Part shown: in pieces, positions 44,901 to 54,737 of the stretch
How positions within the stretch are numbered: position 1 is the stretch's first letter
Layout of the letters: the number at the start of each line of letters is the position of its first letter
Assembly: GCA_017893485.1 (NCBI GenBank)
Contig: CM030358.1
Span: 255,277,386-255,341,385, forward strand
Direction of reading: 5' to 3'
DNA: 64,000 nucleotides
Source: Hemerocallis citrina
Taxonomy: Eukaryota > Streptophyta > Magnoliopsida > Asparagales > Asphodelaceae
Notes under the pieces: generated by a model
What the model saw: only the letters and a program-made list of their open reading frames with translations
Told to the model about the DNA's origin: nothing
Databases searched by the model: none
Position numbers and translations under genes: made by a program

Positions 44901-45496
44901 ACAACAACAACAATAGCAACCAAAATAAAGAATTCAAGACCAACAACAACAAATTGAAGGCCATCAACTTGAAGACAATTGTAAATAGATAAAAAAATTG
45001 CATTATATCTGTGCTTGTTATTTCAAATTAGAAAAATTGAAGTAAATTGAAATTGTATATAAGAAATATGTTAGTGTATAAAATATATTTGTAAATTGAA
45101 TTCTTCATTTCATTAGAAATTGTTAAACTTGTATAACTTAAATTCATATGAATAATATTTCAATATTTTTGCCAATTTCACTCTTTCAATCTTATTATTA
45201 TTATTACGATTTGTAATATTTATTATTATTATTATCATTATTATTATTATTTTAAGTTAAAAATAAAAATAAAAAATCTATCTATCTAAACGGGCCAATC
45301 CGCGGGTCGACCCGACCCGACCCGGGTTGGACCCGAAAGGGTTCACGGGTTGGGTGGGTCGCCATTTCCAATTTTCGACCCGGCCCGGCCCGGCCCGGCC
45401 CAGCCCGGTTAAGCCACCAACCCGGCCCGAACCCGCCCAAGTCAACGTCCAACCCGGACGGGCCCGTTCGACCCGAATGCCAACCCTATTCAAAAC
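41928..45496 (+). mobile_element. hAT DNA transposon (hAT-2, BED-finger type) inside a VPS8-like exon
   Basis: The element spans 41936-45488 (3,553 bp). Its termini are TAGGGATGGCAA on the left and TAGGGTTGGCAT reading in from the right. Flanking 8-mers TTCAAACA (41928-41935) and TTCAAAAC (45489-45496) match at 6 of 8, a worn TSD. GC-rich subterminal blocks with GACCCG/CGGGTT repeats (41940-42190 and 45290-45480) form long imperfect inverted repeats. The interior carries a largely intact transposase. Confidence 0.85.
42768..44877 (+). pseudogene. hAT-2 transposase (BED zinc finger, RNase H-fold, hAT C-terminal)
   Basis: A start at 42768 opens in one phase (MSRSRGSGRSQ) but ends at 42860; the main phase is open from about 42961. 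Domains in order: BED finger (about 42990-43150; VWHKFYDYI, CKTCSKAY, SRHIQNNH), then the transposase N-part (43200-43850; SDCWTGVNNIPTMKITCHWI and CACHILNLCVQD). A TAG at 43852-43854 follows, then the central part (43861-44553; KHRWNSTFDLLHVV, PPPMLICVATVMDPRIKL) to a TAA. Last is the dimerisation region (44590-44830; ILQWWKDHEHSYSILS, TVTSESAFSSSGKVLTDYR). The same phase across both stops shows point decay only. RICESLEEPER/ZBED-like family. It would bind TIRs and cut and paste the element. Confidence 0.85.
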
Positions 45497-45699
45497 TGCT
45501 ATAGATGTTCACTTGTCTGGCACACTGCAGAACTTATCAGTTCTTAATAAATCCAAAATTTCAATTACTCCAACTGGAAGAATGCAGGAAAATGCCCAAG
45601 GAAATAGAAGCTTACGTTGAAAGGTTTTCAAATTTCCCTAAGCTCTTGCTTCAGAATATGGTGCAAATTACTGACGAAATTGCACAACTTTATTTAGAG
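45489..45699 (+). pseudogene. VPS8: VPS8-like pseudogene, exon piece after hAT-2
   Basis: It continues the split exon: TAIDVHLSGTLQNLSVL, then after a phase slip EIEAYVERFSNFPKLLLQN and ITDEIAQLYLE. It ends at a GT donor (45700). This matches the VPS8 region with fPKLL-n-P-v-iTDE-ieLYLEL followed by the CKYE segment in the next exon. At least one frameshift lies near 45560-45600. Confidence 0.65.
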
Positions 45700-46825
45700 G
45701 TTAGCATTCTAATCTGTTTTTAAGTGCAGTTGATGTACACTCTGCTGATTCGCAATTAATTACTTAATTAATTAATTAGTTGTGCTGTCAATACAATAAG
45801 TTGATTTCCCTATATACTTCTAGATCTTAGCCTATGATGCATTTTCCCTATTTTTGTTTTAGTAAATCTATACTTCCATTCTTACATTAGTTGCAATAGT
45901 TTTTTTTTTTTTTTTTTTTTTTGGATCATTATGTTGACAGATCTTACGGAGACTTACATCAGACCTAGGGATGAGACTTTTCCTTAGTTGTGGTTATTAC
46001 TGAAATCATTTGATTATCTGGAAATCACAAGTATTGTGTGATTTAAAAAATCACTAATTTATAAAGAGTTGCATGAGTTGCTACAACAATTTTATATCTC
46101 TAATCTCTAATCTCTAATATTATAATGGGAGAAGGCCTTAGTGTCATTTGTCAATCTACCAACACGTGCATCACACGTGCATAACTAATATGAAAGAGGT
46201 CTCAGGTTCAAAGCCTCACTATGTCAGATTTTTTACTTTAATTTTTTTTATTAAACATGCATCACATGTGTAAATTACTATCCATTTATCTATCAATAAT
46301 ATAATATATTTACTTTCTATTTAATGGAAGAGTTTATCACAAATAAACAATTTTTAATATTTTTTGTCACAAAAGAAATACCAGTCATGTGCATCGCACG
46401 TACACATCAAAGTTTTTCCTTCTTAATTTTTTAAAGATACGTGTATCGCCCATTCAGCTCAATTTTTTAAAATTAAGGCATTCATCGCATGTGCTAATTA
46501 CAATTGACTTACGTGTATTACACGTTTAACTCTAACTCACGTGCATAGCACGTGAAAAAATACTAGTTTTTCATAAGCTATGTACCATGTGTTTTCCATA
46601 AGCTATGAACCATGTGTCTTATTAACTTAAAGTTCCTGCAAAGAAGGGGGAAAAACAGAAAACTAAATTATGAAGGAGATGGAATCCAAGTTTTCTTTCA
46701 TTGAACTGTACTCCCTACTCTCTGCCTTCCCTAGTGCCTATCCTCCCTGTGAAGTTCTGCAAATATAATATTCATCCTCAGCCCTGCCATCTAATGTCAT
46801 TATTATGTCACCTTTTCTTTTGCAG
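45700..46825 (+). other. VPS8-like intron containing a Helitron and a poly-T run
   Basis: GT at 45700-45701 and TTTTCTTTTGCAG ending at 46825. A 24-T run lies at about 45900-45922. The Helitron at 46111-46566 accounts for the middle part. Otherwise AT-rich without features. Confidence 0.55.
46111..46566 (+). mobile_element. Non-autonomous Helitron
   Basis: Begins TCTCTAATATTATAATGG, preceded by A. Ends with hairpin CACGTGC-ATA-GCACGTG, eight A/T bases and CTAG, followed by T. These are the diagnostic Helitron termini (5' TC, 3' stem-loop plus CTRR, insertion between A and T, no TSD). No coding content. The 5' half matches 50328-50505. Confidence 0.85.
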
Positions 46826-47096
46826 CTTTTTTGCAAATATGAACAAGAATCTGTACTTGAGTTTTTGGATACTTTCCAAAACTAGATTGGAGCATTGCTT
46901 GCATTTTTGTCTTCACAATGGGGTTACAGATGCAGCTGCATTTTTTTATGAAAAGAGCTGGTGATGTTGGAAGTGCATATTACTTTGAAATTTGTGATGG
47001 GTGATCTTCCTGACAAAATTAATATGCTTGTTACTGCTATTGAAAATAAGTTTTCCGGTACAGACCTGTTCACAAGCATTTTAAAAATGACAAGAG
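46826..47096 (+). pseudogene. VPS8: VPS8-like pseudogene exon (CKYE...VTDAAAF segment)
   Basis: The exon opens LFCKYEQESVLEFLDTFQ, then a TAG, then RLEHCLHFCLHNGVTDAAAF. A slip follows and ERAGDVGSAYY and later DKINMLVTAIENKF can be read in other phases. This order (cKYE-sVLkFLetF, yrlEhCLrlC-eyGVtDAaAFLlERvGDvGSAL) is characteristic of plant VPS8. It ends at a GT donor (47097). One stop and one or two frameshifts show it is dead. Confidence 0.8.
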
Positions 47097-47179
47097 GTCT
47101 GTGAATTCTCTTTTTTGAATCAATTTTTGAACCTTGCATCACCAACCTTGCTGGGTTTATGTTTCATAATGAACAATTT

Positions 47180-47268
47180 CTCTGTGCATCAATCAGCCTA
47201 TGCCAAATGAATAAGAGGCCGTTGAATCAACAAGAGTCTGAGTCCCTTTGGTTTGAGTTGCTTGAATC
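47180..47268 (+). pseudogene. VPS8: VPS8-like pseudogene exon (SLCQ...ESLWFELLES)
   Basis: Reads ASISLCQMNKRPLNQQ, then ESESLWFELLES, followed by a canonical GTAAGT donor at 47269. This corresponds to the VPS8 stretch aciGLCQrn-prLnpeESEsLWF-LLDS. The acceptor is uncertain (start approximate). Confidence 0.7.
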
Positions 47269-47616
47269 GTAAGTTAATTCACTTTCCTAATCTTTCCAAA
47301 TACAGTCATCTGTAATTAGAGACTCCCACTTGAACTTGTAACTTGCTGATATAATGCACTTCTTGTTAATCATAATCTAATTAATGTTTCTCCTTCGGAG
47401 ACATTTCGAACGAATACAATTGTTGTTGTTGGTTTTTTTGGCATTGAGCAAATACTGGTGTTATATACTTACTAAATTCAAAAAGGTCAATTTGTACTTC
47501 CTTTGATATATTTTTTGGGTATCGAACTAATCATCAGTACTTTATTATGAACTCAACTAAAGAATAGATGAGTCCTACATAAGCAATAACTACATGTCTG
47601 CACAAAACAATCAATG

Positions 47617-49574
47617 CAAACTGTTAGATGATATATTAGTTTAGTCTCATATTGGTTATGTATCAGTTTAGTCTTCTATTCTATTCTATATATAGGAGAC
47701 ATATTGTACTCAGTTTATTCAATCAATCAATAAAGTATTTCTTCCCATCCAATAATCTTAACATGGTATCAGAGCCAGTATTCCTATAAGGCGTATACTA
47801 ATTTGATCCTTGTTATCGAGGTGGAGTGGTTTTCGTCTTCATCGGAATTACTCCAGCTCCCGACTTTCCTCTCCCAATCAAATCTCCAAAACCCTACCCG
47901 TCATCAAACAACAACAAGATCCAAAACCCTAGCCGTCATCAACTACCTCTACCAAAACCATAGCCGCCATCAACAACAACAACCCATCAGCATCAACCTC
48001 CAACTTCTGGCGACACCATCAACATCATCAACTCCAACTCCGGCAACCTCTCAACCCAACTCCGGCAACCTCTCAACACCACCCAAGTTCCCGTCGATCC
48101 TCTGTCAACCTTCAGATCCAGAAACTCAACTTCAGCCGTCACCATCAGCAGCCTTTCCCCCCGTGGTATCAGATCTCGATCCAGGAAGTCGACGTTGGAC
48201 TTCGACTTCCTCATCGCCAAATAGATCGAAACCCCAACAGGCATCGCTAAAAGCACCATCAGCATCGCCGCGAAAATCCTCGACACAATTTTCCCATGCT
48301 GTCAACCTCCAGATCCAGGCACCACATCACCATTAACTCCTCCATCTTCGTTGTCCTCCATCAATATCAACAACAAGAGCAGCAACATCAACACCACATC
48401 CCGACGACAACTTCCTCACCCTCCTCATCTCCGGAGCCATCCTCCTCGCTGTCACCAACCTCCACAAACCCTAAAAATGAGCAGCCCACCAAAATCAAAA
48501 TCAGTGGCGTCAACCCCAAAATCCAGGAAGAAACCGAAGCCCACAGCAGAAGATCTCGCCGCCCTTCACTCCGCGTCGCCTCCCTCGCCTCCTCCCACGG
48601 CCTCGCCCCTCCTTCCTCCGACTCTGGCTTCCACACCCCGATGATGACCCCGCCTCCGCCGCCGACAATCCTTATTCCATGATAGCTCAGAGTCTATTCA
48701 TATTCAAGGCTCTTAACGACAATGCCTATGTTCTTGGTGGCTCTGGTTCAAACTGCCTTCCAGCAAGTAGCAACAATTCTCCAATCAATGACGAGGCTCC
48801 CTTTTTTTGGTGCATCATCCAATACCCGAATCCCTAACTTAACCCATAAATCCACTTTCCTTATTACCCGAACCCAAACAAATCTAAACCCAAATCCAAA
48901 TACCCTATATTCCAATAACCCAAACCTGACCCGACCCAAAACCAGACCCACTCCAATACCTGCACGCTCTATTCCCAAACCCGTTTTCCAAAAAAAACAA
49001 AAAAAAAACCCATTCTTGCTGGTTCGTTCTTGTGCTTTTACATCCAGATCGTCAGCAAACTCACTCCGGTTGATCAATCGTGAGTTTGAGAGGGGATGTT
49101 ATCAGCATCCAGTTCTCAGTTCAGGGATGATATCCCACCATATCGATAATTCTCAAGTCTGGGGTAAGATCCCATTATCGACCATTCTCAAGTCAGGGGT
49201 GAGATCCCATCAGTCTATTTCTCAGTTCTGGAGATCCCGCCACTGTTCAGGGTGAGATCTCAACAGTGCGCCACCACTACTTTCTTTCTGCAACACTCTA
49301 CTTCTCAGTTCCGTCACATGCGCCATCAAGCGCCATCACTGCACCACAGTTTGTCATTCATTTCACATCAACATCGTCAGTATTCCAAACTCTTGTTGCT
49401 TGAACCAACTTGAGTTCGAGAGGGGGTGTTAGAAGATATATTAGTTTAGTCCCATAGTGGTTATGCATCAGTTAAGTCTTCTATTCTATCCTATATATAG
49501 GAGATACATTGTACTCAGTTTATTCAATCAATCAATAAAGTATTTCTTCCCATCCAATAATCTTATCAACAAAC
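47617..49574 (+). mobile_element. Short non-autonomous LTR retrotransposon, copia-type
   Basis: LTRs 47622-47763 and 49427-49568 are each 142 bp. The primer-binding site TGGTATCAGAGCC follows at once at 47764, complementary to initiator Met tRNA; the polypurine tract GTTCGAGAGGGGG precedes the 3' LTR. The flanking CAAAC at 47617-47621 and 49570-49574 is a probable TSD, with one extra base at the right. The 1.66-kb interior has no protease, RT or integrase. It resembles a large TRIM or small LARD. Confidence 0.85.
47803..49250 (+). other. Interior of the short LTR element: Pro/Ser/Gln-rich readings, no domain
   Basis: Several overlapping short frames rich in Ser, Pro, Gln and Thr (47803-48336, 48296-48682, 48722-49255). 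One contains DNPYSM-like text near 48666, which faintly recalls copia gag starts; it is probably degraded leader/gag. No captured host gene could be recognised. CAG/CAA-rich and CCTC-rich stretches dominate. Confidence 0.4.
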
Positions 49575-50327
49575 TTAATCTTGCTGATAATACTCTTCAA
49601 ATTTTGAGAAACTAATAGAGCTTGGTTGGCTGGCAGTTTTGCTGATTATTGAGCTTTCAATGTAAAGAACAATTATATATACAGTTGAGGTCAAATGGAG
49701 GGATTTCAAGTTTTTTTAGGCACACTCAAGTAACATGGATCCTTGCATGAGACATTGCAACCATATAAGCTTTAAGGACCCTTGCAGCTGCATTTGCATC
49801 TCTGGGGTTAAGTTCCTTCAAAATGATATTACACAATTAAATCATTTATTTCAGGATGACAAAAAGAATAGAAAAGAAAGATAAGATCACATATTAGAGA
49901 GACCGGTAATTTCAAATTGATCTTTAAAATGCAATATTCATTCTTCCATTCCAGCTCATATGAGTGTCCTATTAGTAATTAACGGAAGCTGGTCAGTGGT
50001 CACTTGTAGATCCAGTAACACTAAGAAAATGTTGGTTTAAATGTTCTTTAGGATGGTTACTAAAATGGAAAGGTTGAAGAATTGGGAATTGCAACCCATT
50101 TATCAGGTTCCTTTCAAGGTGTTCAGTTAAAACTGCTGATATGTATCAAGGACACCCATCACACTACACAATTTTCTCAGAACTTCATCATAATTTGCCT
50201 GTATCAAACTACTGCAAGAACCTTTATATCTGATAGGATAGACAGGTAGATGGTTATGTTAGGAAACTGGTTTAATATTCTTCAGTATGAGTGTCGGTGC
50301 TGTAAATCAGAGGTTCCCGACACTAAA
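49575..50327. other. Spacer, no gene seen
   Basis: AT-rich DNA between the short LTR element and the Helitron fragment, presumably VPS8-like intron or lost exons. I see no conserved reading or repeat structure. Confidence 0.4.
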
Positions 50328-50505
50328 TCTCTAATATTATAATGGGAGAGTTGGGATTTTCATTTGTAAACAAACAAATCCGTGCATGACCCTTGTATAA
50401 CTAATATAAAGGAGGTCTCAGGTTCAAAGCTAGACTACATCAGAACTTTTAATTTTTAAAAAAATTTATTAAAATGTGCATCGCACATGTAAATTACCAG
50501 TATAA
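50328..50505 (+). mobile_element. Helitron fragment (5' part)
   Basis: Starts TCTCTAATATTATAATGGGAG after A, then follows the 46111 Helitron through AGGTCTCAGGTTCAAAGC and a GTGCATCGCACAT segment. It loses similarity near 50505 and lacks the terminal hairpin-CTAG. A truncated relative. Confidence 0.7.
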
Positions 50506-50589
50506 AAATAATTGAAGTACAGTACTCACAATAGTACCTAGCCCACCTGAAATCCGAAGTAGATTCAATTTGTCAGAATGCATTGATGT

Positions 50590-50729
50590 TGATAAAGTTA
50601 ACAGAGAGATTGGAAAATATTATTGGGTTGATTATAACTGAGTACAATATCTTCTATATATAGGAGGGAACCAAATACTAAACTGATACACAACCCATTA
50701 TGAGACTAAATATAATACAATATCTAACA
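50590..50729 (-). repeat. 3' LTR of copia-3
   Basis: Direct repeat of 58146-58287. It runs TGATAAAG to TCTAACA on plus and carries CTATATATAGG (TATA region). Confidence 0.9.
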
Positions 50730-50742
50730 CCCTCTCTCAAAC

Positions 50743-53700
50743 TCACGGTGTATCAAACAGTATGAGTTTGCCCACCAAGTAATGAAATCTCTGAACAGTG
50801 TGTGATTTGGTGAAGAAGTCTATTGTCTGCAGTGAAGAGGTAACAGAATGAAGTGAAATAGTCCCTGCTTCAAAGAGCTCACCAACATAGTGACAATCTA
50901 TCTCTATGTGCTTCGTTCGCGCATGAAAGATTGTGTTGCTTGTAATGTGCAATGCACTCCGGTTATCACAATAAAGATGAGTAGCTCCTGTAAGCGTGAT
51001 ACCCCTCTCTGATAATAGCCAATAAACATGAACAATCTCTTTAGTATTAGCTGTCATTGCTCTGTACATAGCTTCGGTGGAAGAACATGCAACAACTGCA
51101 TGTTTCTTGCTTCACCATCAGATCAGCGAATCACCAAGAAATAGACAGAAACCTATGGTAGACCGTCTGGTGGTAGGATCATCCGCCCAATTTGAATCAG
51201 AATATGCACGGAGCTCCAGTTTAGAAGTAGAAAGCATGAATAATGAGCGAGTAATAGTACCCCAAAGATATCGAGGATCCGAAGAAGAGCACTGTAGTGA
51301 ACTGATGTAGGTGTGGAAACAAACTGACTAACAACACTGACTATATGAGCAATATTAGATCTAGTCATGCATAAGTAGACAAGCTGTCTAATAATCTTTC
51401 TATATCTAGTGGGGTTGGGAAGAAGCTCACCATTTGTAGGACAAAGCTTCACATGAAGCTCTAAGCGAGTATCGGTTGATCGACTGTCAAAGAGATATGT
51501 AGCAGAGATTATATATGATGTGTATTTCTGTTAAGAAATAAGTATCCCCCGAGATTCATGGTCAATCTCTGGACCCAGAAAATAGCATAATCTGCCAAGA
51601 TCTTTCATATGGAACTGCTGGTGAAAGTATTTCTGGGTGGATGCAATGTCTACGGGATCAACCCTAATAATAATCATATCATCAACATATATAAATAGAA
51701 GGACCCGCCCCTACGGTGAGGACCGCATAAACATCGCGTGGTCATGTGAACTCTGACAGAAATTAGCCTGGGTGATGACACTGCGAAAACACTCAAACCA
51801 TGTTCGAGGGACCCGTTTCAGACCATATATAGCTCGATGCAGATGGCAAACATGATGGGGAGGAGTGGTATGGCCAGGAAGGGGATGCATATAAACAACC
51901 TCAGATAATGTACCATGAAGAAATGCATTCTTCACATCCATCTGGTATAGTGGTCACTGAAGAACTGCGAAAATGGCAAGAAGAGTGCGAACTGTAGTTA
52001 TCTGTGCAACCGGGGCAATAGTCTCATCATAATCAATGCCGTGCTCCTAAGTCGATCCTCGAGCAACTAAGCGATCCTTGTGCCGCTCAATGGAGCCATC
52101 AGGTCGATATTTGACCTTGAAGATCCACTTGCAGCTAACAGGCCGGACGCCCACAGGAAGTGGAACAACATCTCAAGTGTTAGTCTGATTAAATGCACTG
52201 AACTTCGATGCAATAGCATCCTGCCACTTTAGATATCGAATTGCTTCTTGATAGGTTCTGGGCTCATGTGTGGAGTGTATGACAGTGAGATATATATGAA
52301 ACTGTGGTGAGTAGGAAGCTAGGGTGGCAAAGCCAAACTGGTCAGAAGGACCGGTGGCATCAGGTGTATAATGGACCGGTGGGATGCCAGAAGTGGAATG
52401 TGTAGACAGACGAACCAGGGGTGGATGGACATGGTGTGGGAGTGAGGTCAGTGGTATGGGTATATGTAGCGGTGGGGAGGCAGGTGGTGTGGGTGCATGA
52501 AGTTGCAATGTGCAGGTGGTGAGAGTGTATGATGCTGTGGGGATGTAGTTGGTGTATCCGTACGAGGATTAATAGGAGCCAAAGGAGTGGGATCGGTAGG
52601 AATGCGTAAAGGTTTGGTCTGCCTAACAACTGGAGAGTCGAGAAAACTAGCATCCTCAGGAGAGGTCAGCTAGTAGGGAGAGGCTTCCACAAAGGAAACA
52701 TGTTAGAAAATACGAATACGACCTACTATAGGATCAAAACATCGATAGACTTTATGCTCTGGGCTGAGACCGAGATGGACACACTTAGTAGCTCGGGTGA
52801 GATTTGTGCGCTCAGTGGGAGGGAGAAGGACATAACTGGTACACCCAAAAGTACGAAGTATACTGTTGTAGTCTGGTGTGGAGTGATAAAGTGCCTCATA
52901 ATGCATTGTAATAGATAGAACAGATGAGAGAGTGATGTTAATGAGACTGACAGACGTCATGACAGCTTCGGCCCAGAAAGACCGATGAATAAAAGAGGAG
53001 AGAAGAGAGTGAGCCGTCTCAAGGATGTGATGATTCTTGTGTTCAGCTACACCATTCTGCTCAAGTGTGTGAGGACATGAATGCTGAAAGAGTGTACCAT
53101 GAGATTGAATGATCAATCTCATAGCAGTGAAAGTATACTCACGAGAACCATCTGGACGAAGATTTTGATACGCACACCAAACTGTGTGTGAACCATGTTC
53201 TGAAAGAACTGGTAAATGTCAGGTATCTCATAACGTTGGCGCATAAAAAACACCCATATGTGTAAAGTCATCAACGACACTAACATAATAGAGGTAACCT
53301 TTGTGGGAAGGCGTAGGAGATGGTCCTCATATGTCAGAGTGAATAAGTTAAAAAGCATGAGTGGACTGAGAAATACTTTTATTGCTAAAAGAGAGGGCTA
53401 AGTATTTTGCCAACTTACAACCCTGACAAACAGATAACAGAGTGAAAGTAAAATTCCCAAGAATACCACTACGAACTAAAATTTTCAAACGACACTCACT
53501 AACATGACCCAAACATCTGTGCCACAAGTCGACATCAGAACTGATGACACCAGCAAAATTAGAAGTAGATTTATGAGTATGAAGAAAATCTAAATGATAT
53601 AAATGTCCATGTCTGCTAGCACGTCCAATTGTATGACCAATCTGAGGATCATTGTACATCCCAAAGAAGTAAAAGAAATAGTAAGACCACTATCACATAG

Positions 53701-54720
53701 AGCACTAATGGAAATAAGGTTCATGGATAAATGTGGCACATAAAGGATGAAAGGCAAGGTGAGAGTGGGAGTGTGTATAGATCCTGAGTATGTAGTATGG
53801 AGTAATGAGCCATCGACAGTGTATAGTGACGATGAGGAAGAGGTAAGTGGAGTGCTAGTGGTGAATAGTATATAATTGCTAGTAAGATGATGTGAGAGAC
53901 CTGAATCTAAAACTCAGGAAGAATTCATACTAGGAGTGACAGAAAAAATAGGGCAGAGGAGCCAGTATTGATGGACTGGCCCGTGTGCTGAAGGTCTAGC
54001 TGAGCGAGGCATCATTGAGGAATATCATAAGGAGCAGAAGAGTGTATAGGTTGCACGAGATGGATGAGAAGGAAAACTGAGAGGAGGTAAACCTTGTTGC
54101 TTCCTGCGCTGTTGTGCCTGCACCAAAAACTGTGGGTGCAGAATAAAACACTCGTGATGAAGATGACCATTCTGCTGACAGTGGGTGCAGAAACGAGGAC
54201 GACGACCAGGAACACTGCGATGGTCAGAGGAAGGAGGTATGGGGCCGGAGCAAGGTTTGCAGGAAGAGGGCCGAGGTGCAACAGCCAAAAACACTGTCAC
54301 TACTGGAGGATGGGGTATTAGCTGGAGTAGATAGAGCGTGTAGTTGAGTTTCTTCAGCCACAGTTCAGCTATAGCAGCTTCAAGACGAGGAACTAGATCT
54401 CGGTGAATCAACTGACTACAGAGTGAGTGGTATTCTGATCGAAGACCCATCATAAAGAACATAAACTGGCTTCTTTCACGAGTAACATGAACATTACTAT
54501 CTTCTAATTGCTGCAATTCGCACCAGATATGGCACATGGCTGTGTAGTAATCCTGAATGCTGTGATTACCCTGATGATCAAGGACTGACTGAATATGTAG
54601 CTAGTTCTCACGGGCTCCACTAGCCTGAATATACTGAGTGGTCAAGTGGAGCCAAACAGCCTGAGCGGGATGAATACGAAGCAGTTCAACACAGAAAAAT
54701 CGATCGACGGAGGAGATAAT
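50743..54720 (-). pseudogene. copia-3 gag end and pol: zinc knuckle, integrase, RT, RNase H
   Basis: From 54537 downward on minus: gag RERSQFMFFMMGLRSEYHSL, zinc knuckle CTHCQQNGHLHHEC (about 54220-54180), gag-pre-integrase DLWHRCLGHVSECRLKILV (53530), and integrase (53358-52703) with HTLEQNGVAEHKNHHILETA. RT (about 52200-51550) has MDVKNAFLHGTLSEVVYM, AIYGLKRVPRTWFECF and FIYVDDMIII, so the catalytic YVDD is kept. RNase H (51069-50743) has THLYCDNRSALHI and ARTKHIEIDCHYV. Several stops and frame changes divide it (for example near 51700, 53120, 53660). It is recently dead rather than ancient. Confidence 0.88.
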
Positions 54721-54737
54721 AAAGGAAATGATGCGAA

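Noticed and set aside
47764..47780. TGGTATCAGAGCC as part of a tRNA gene
   Set aside because: It is the primer-binding site directly after an LTR; no cloverleaf surrounds it.
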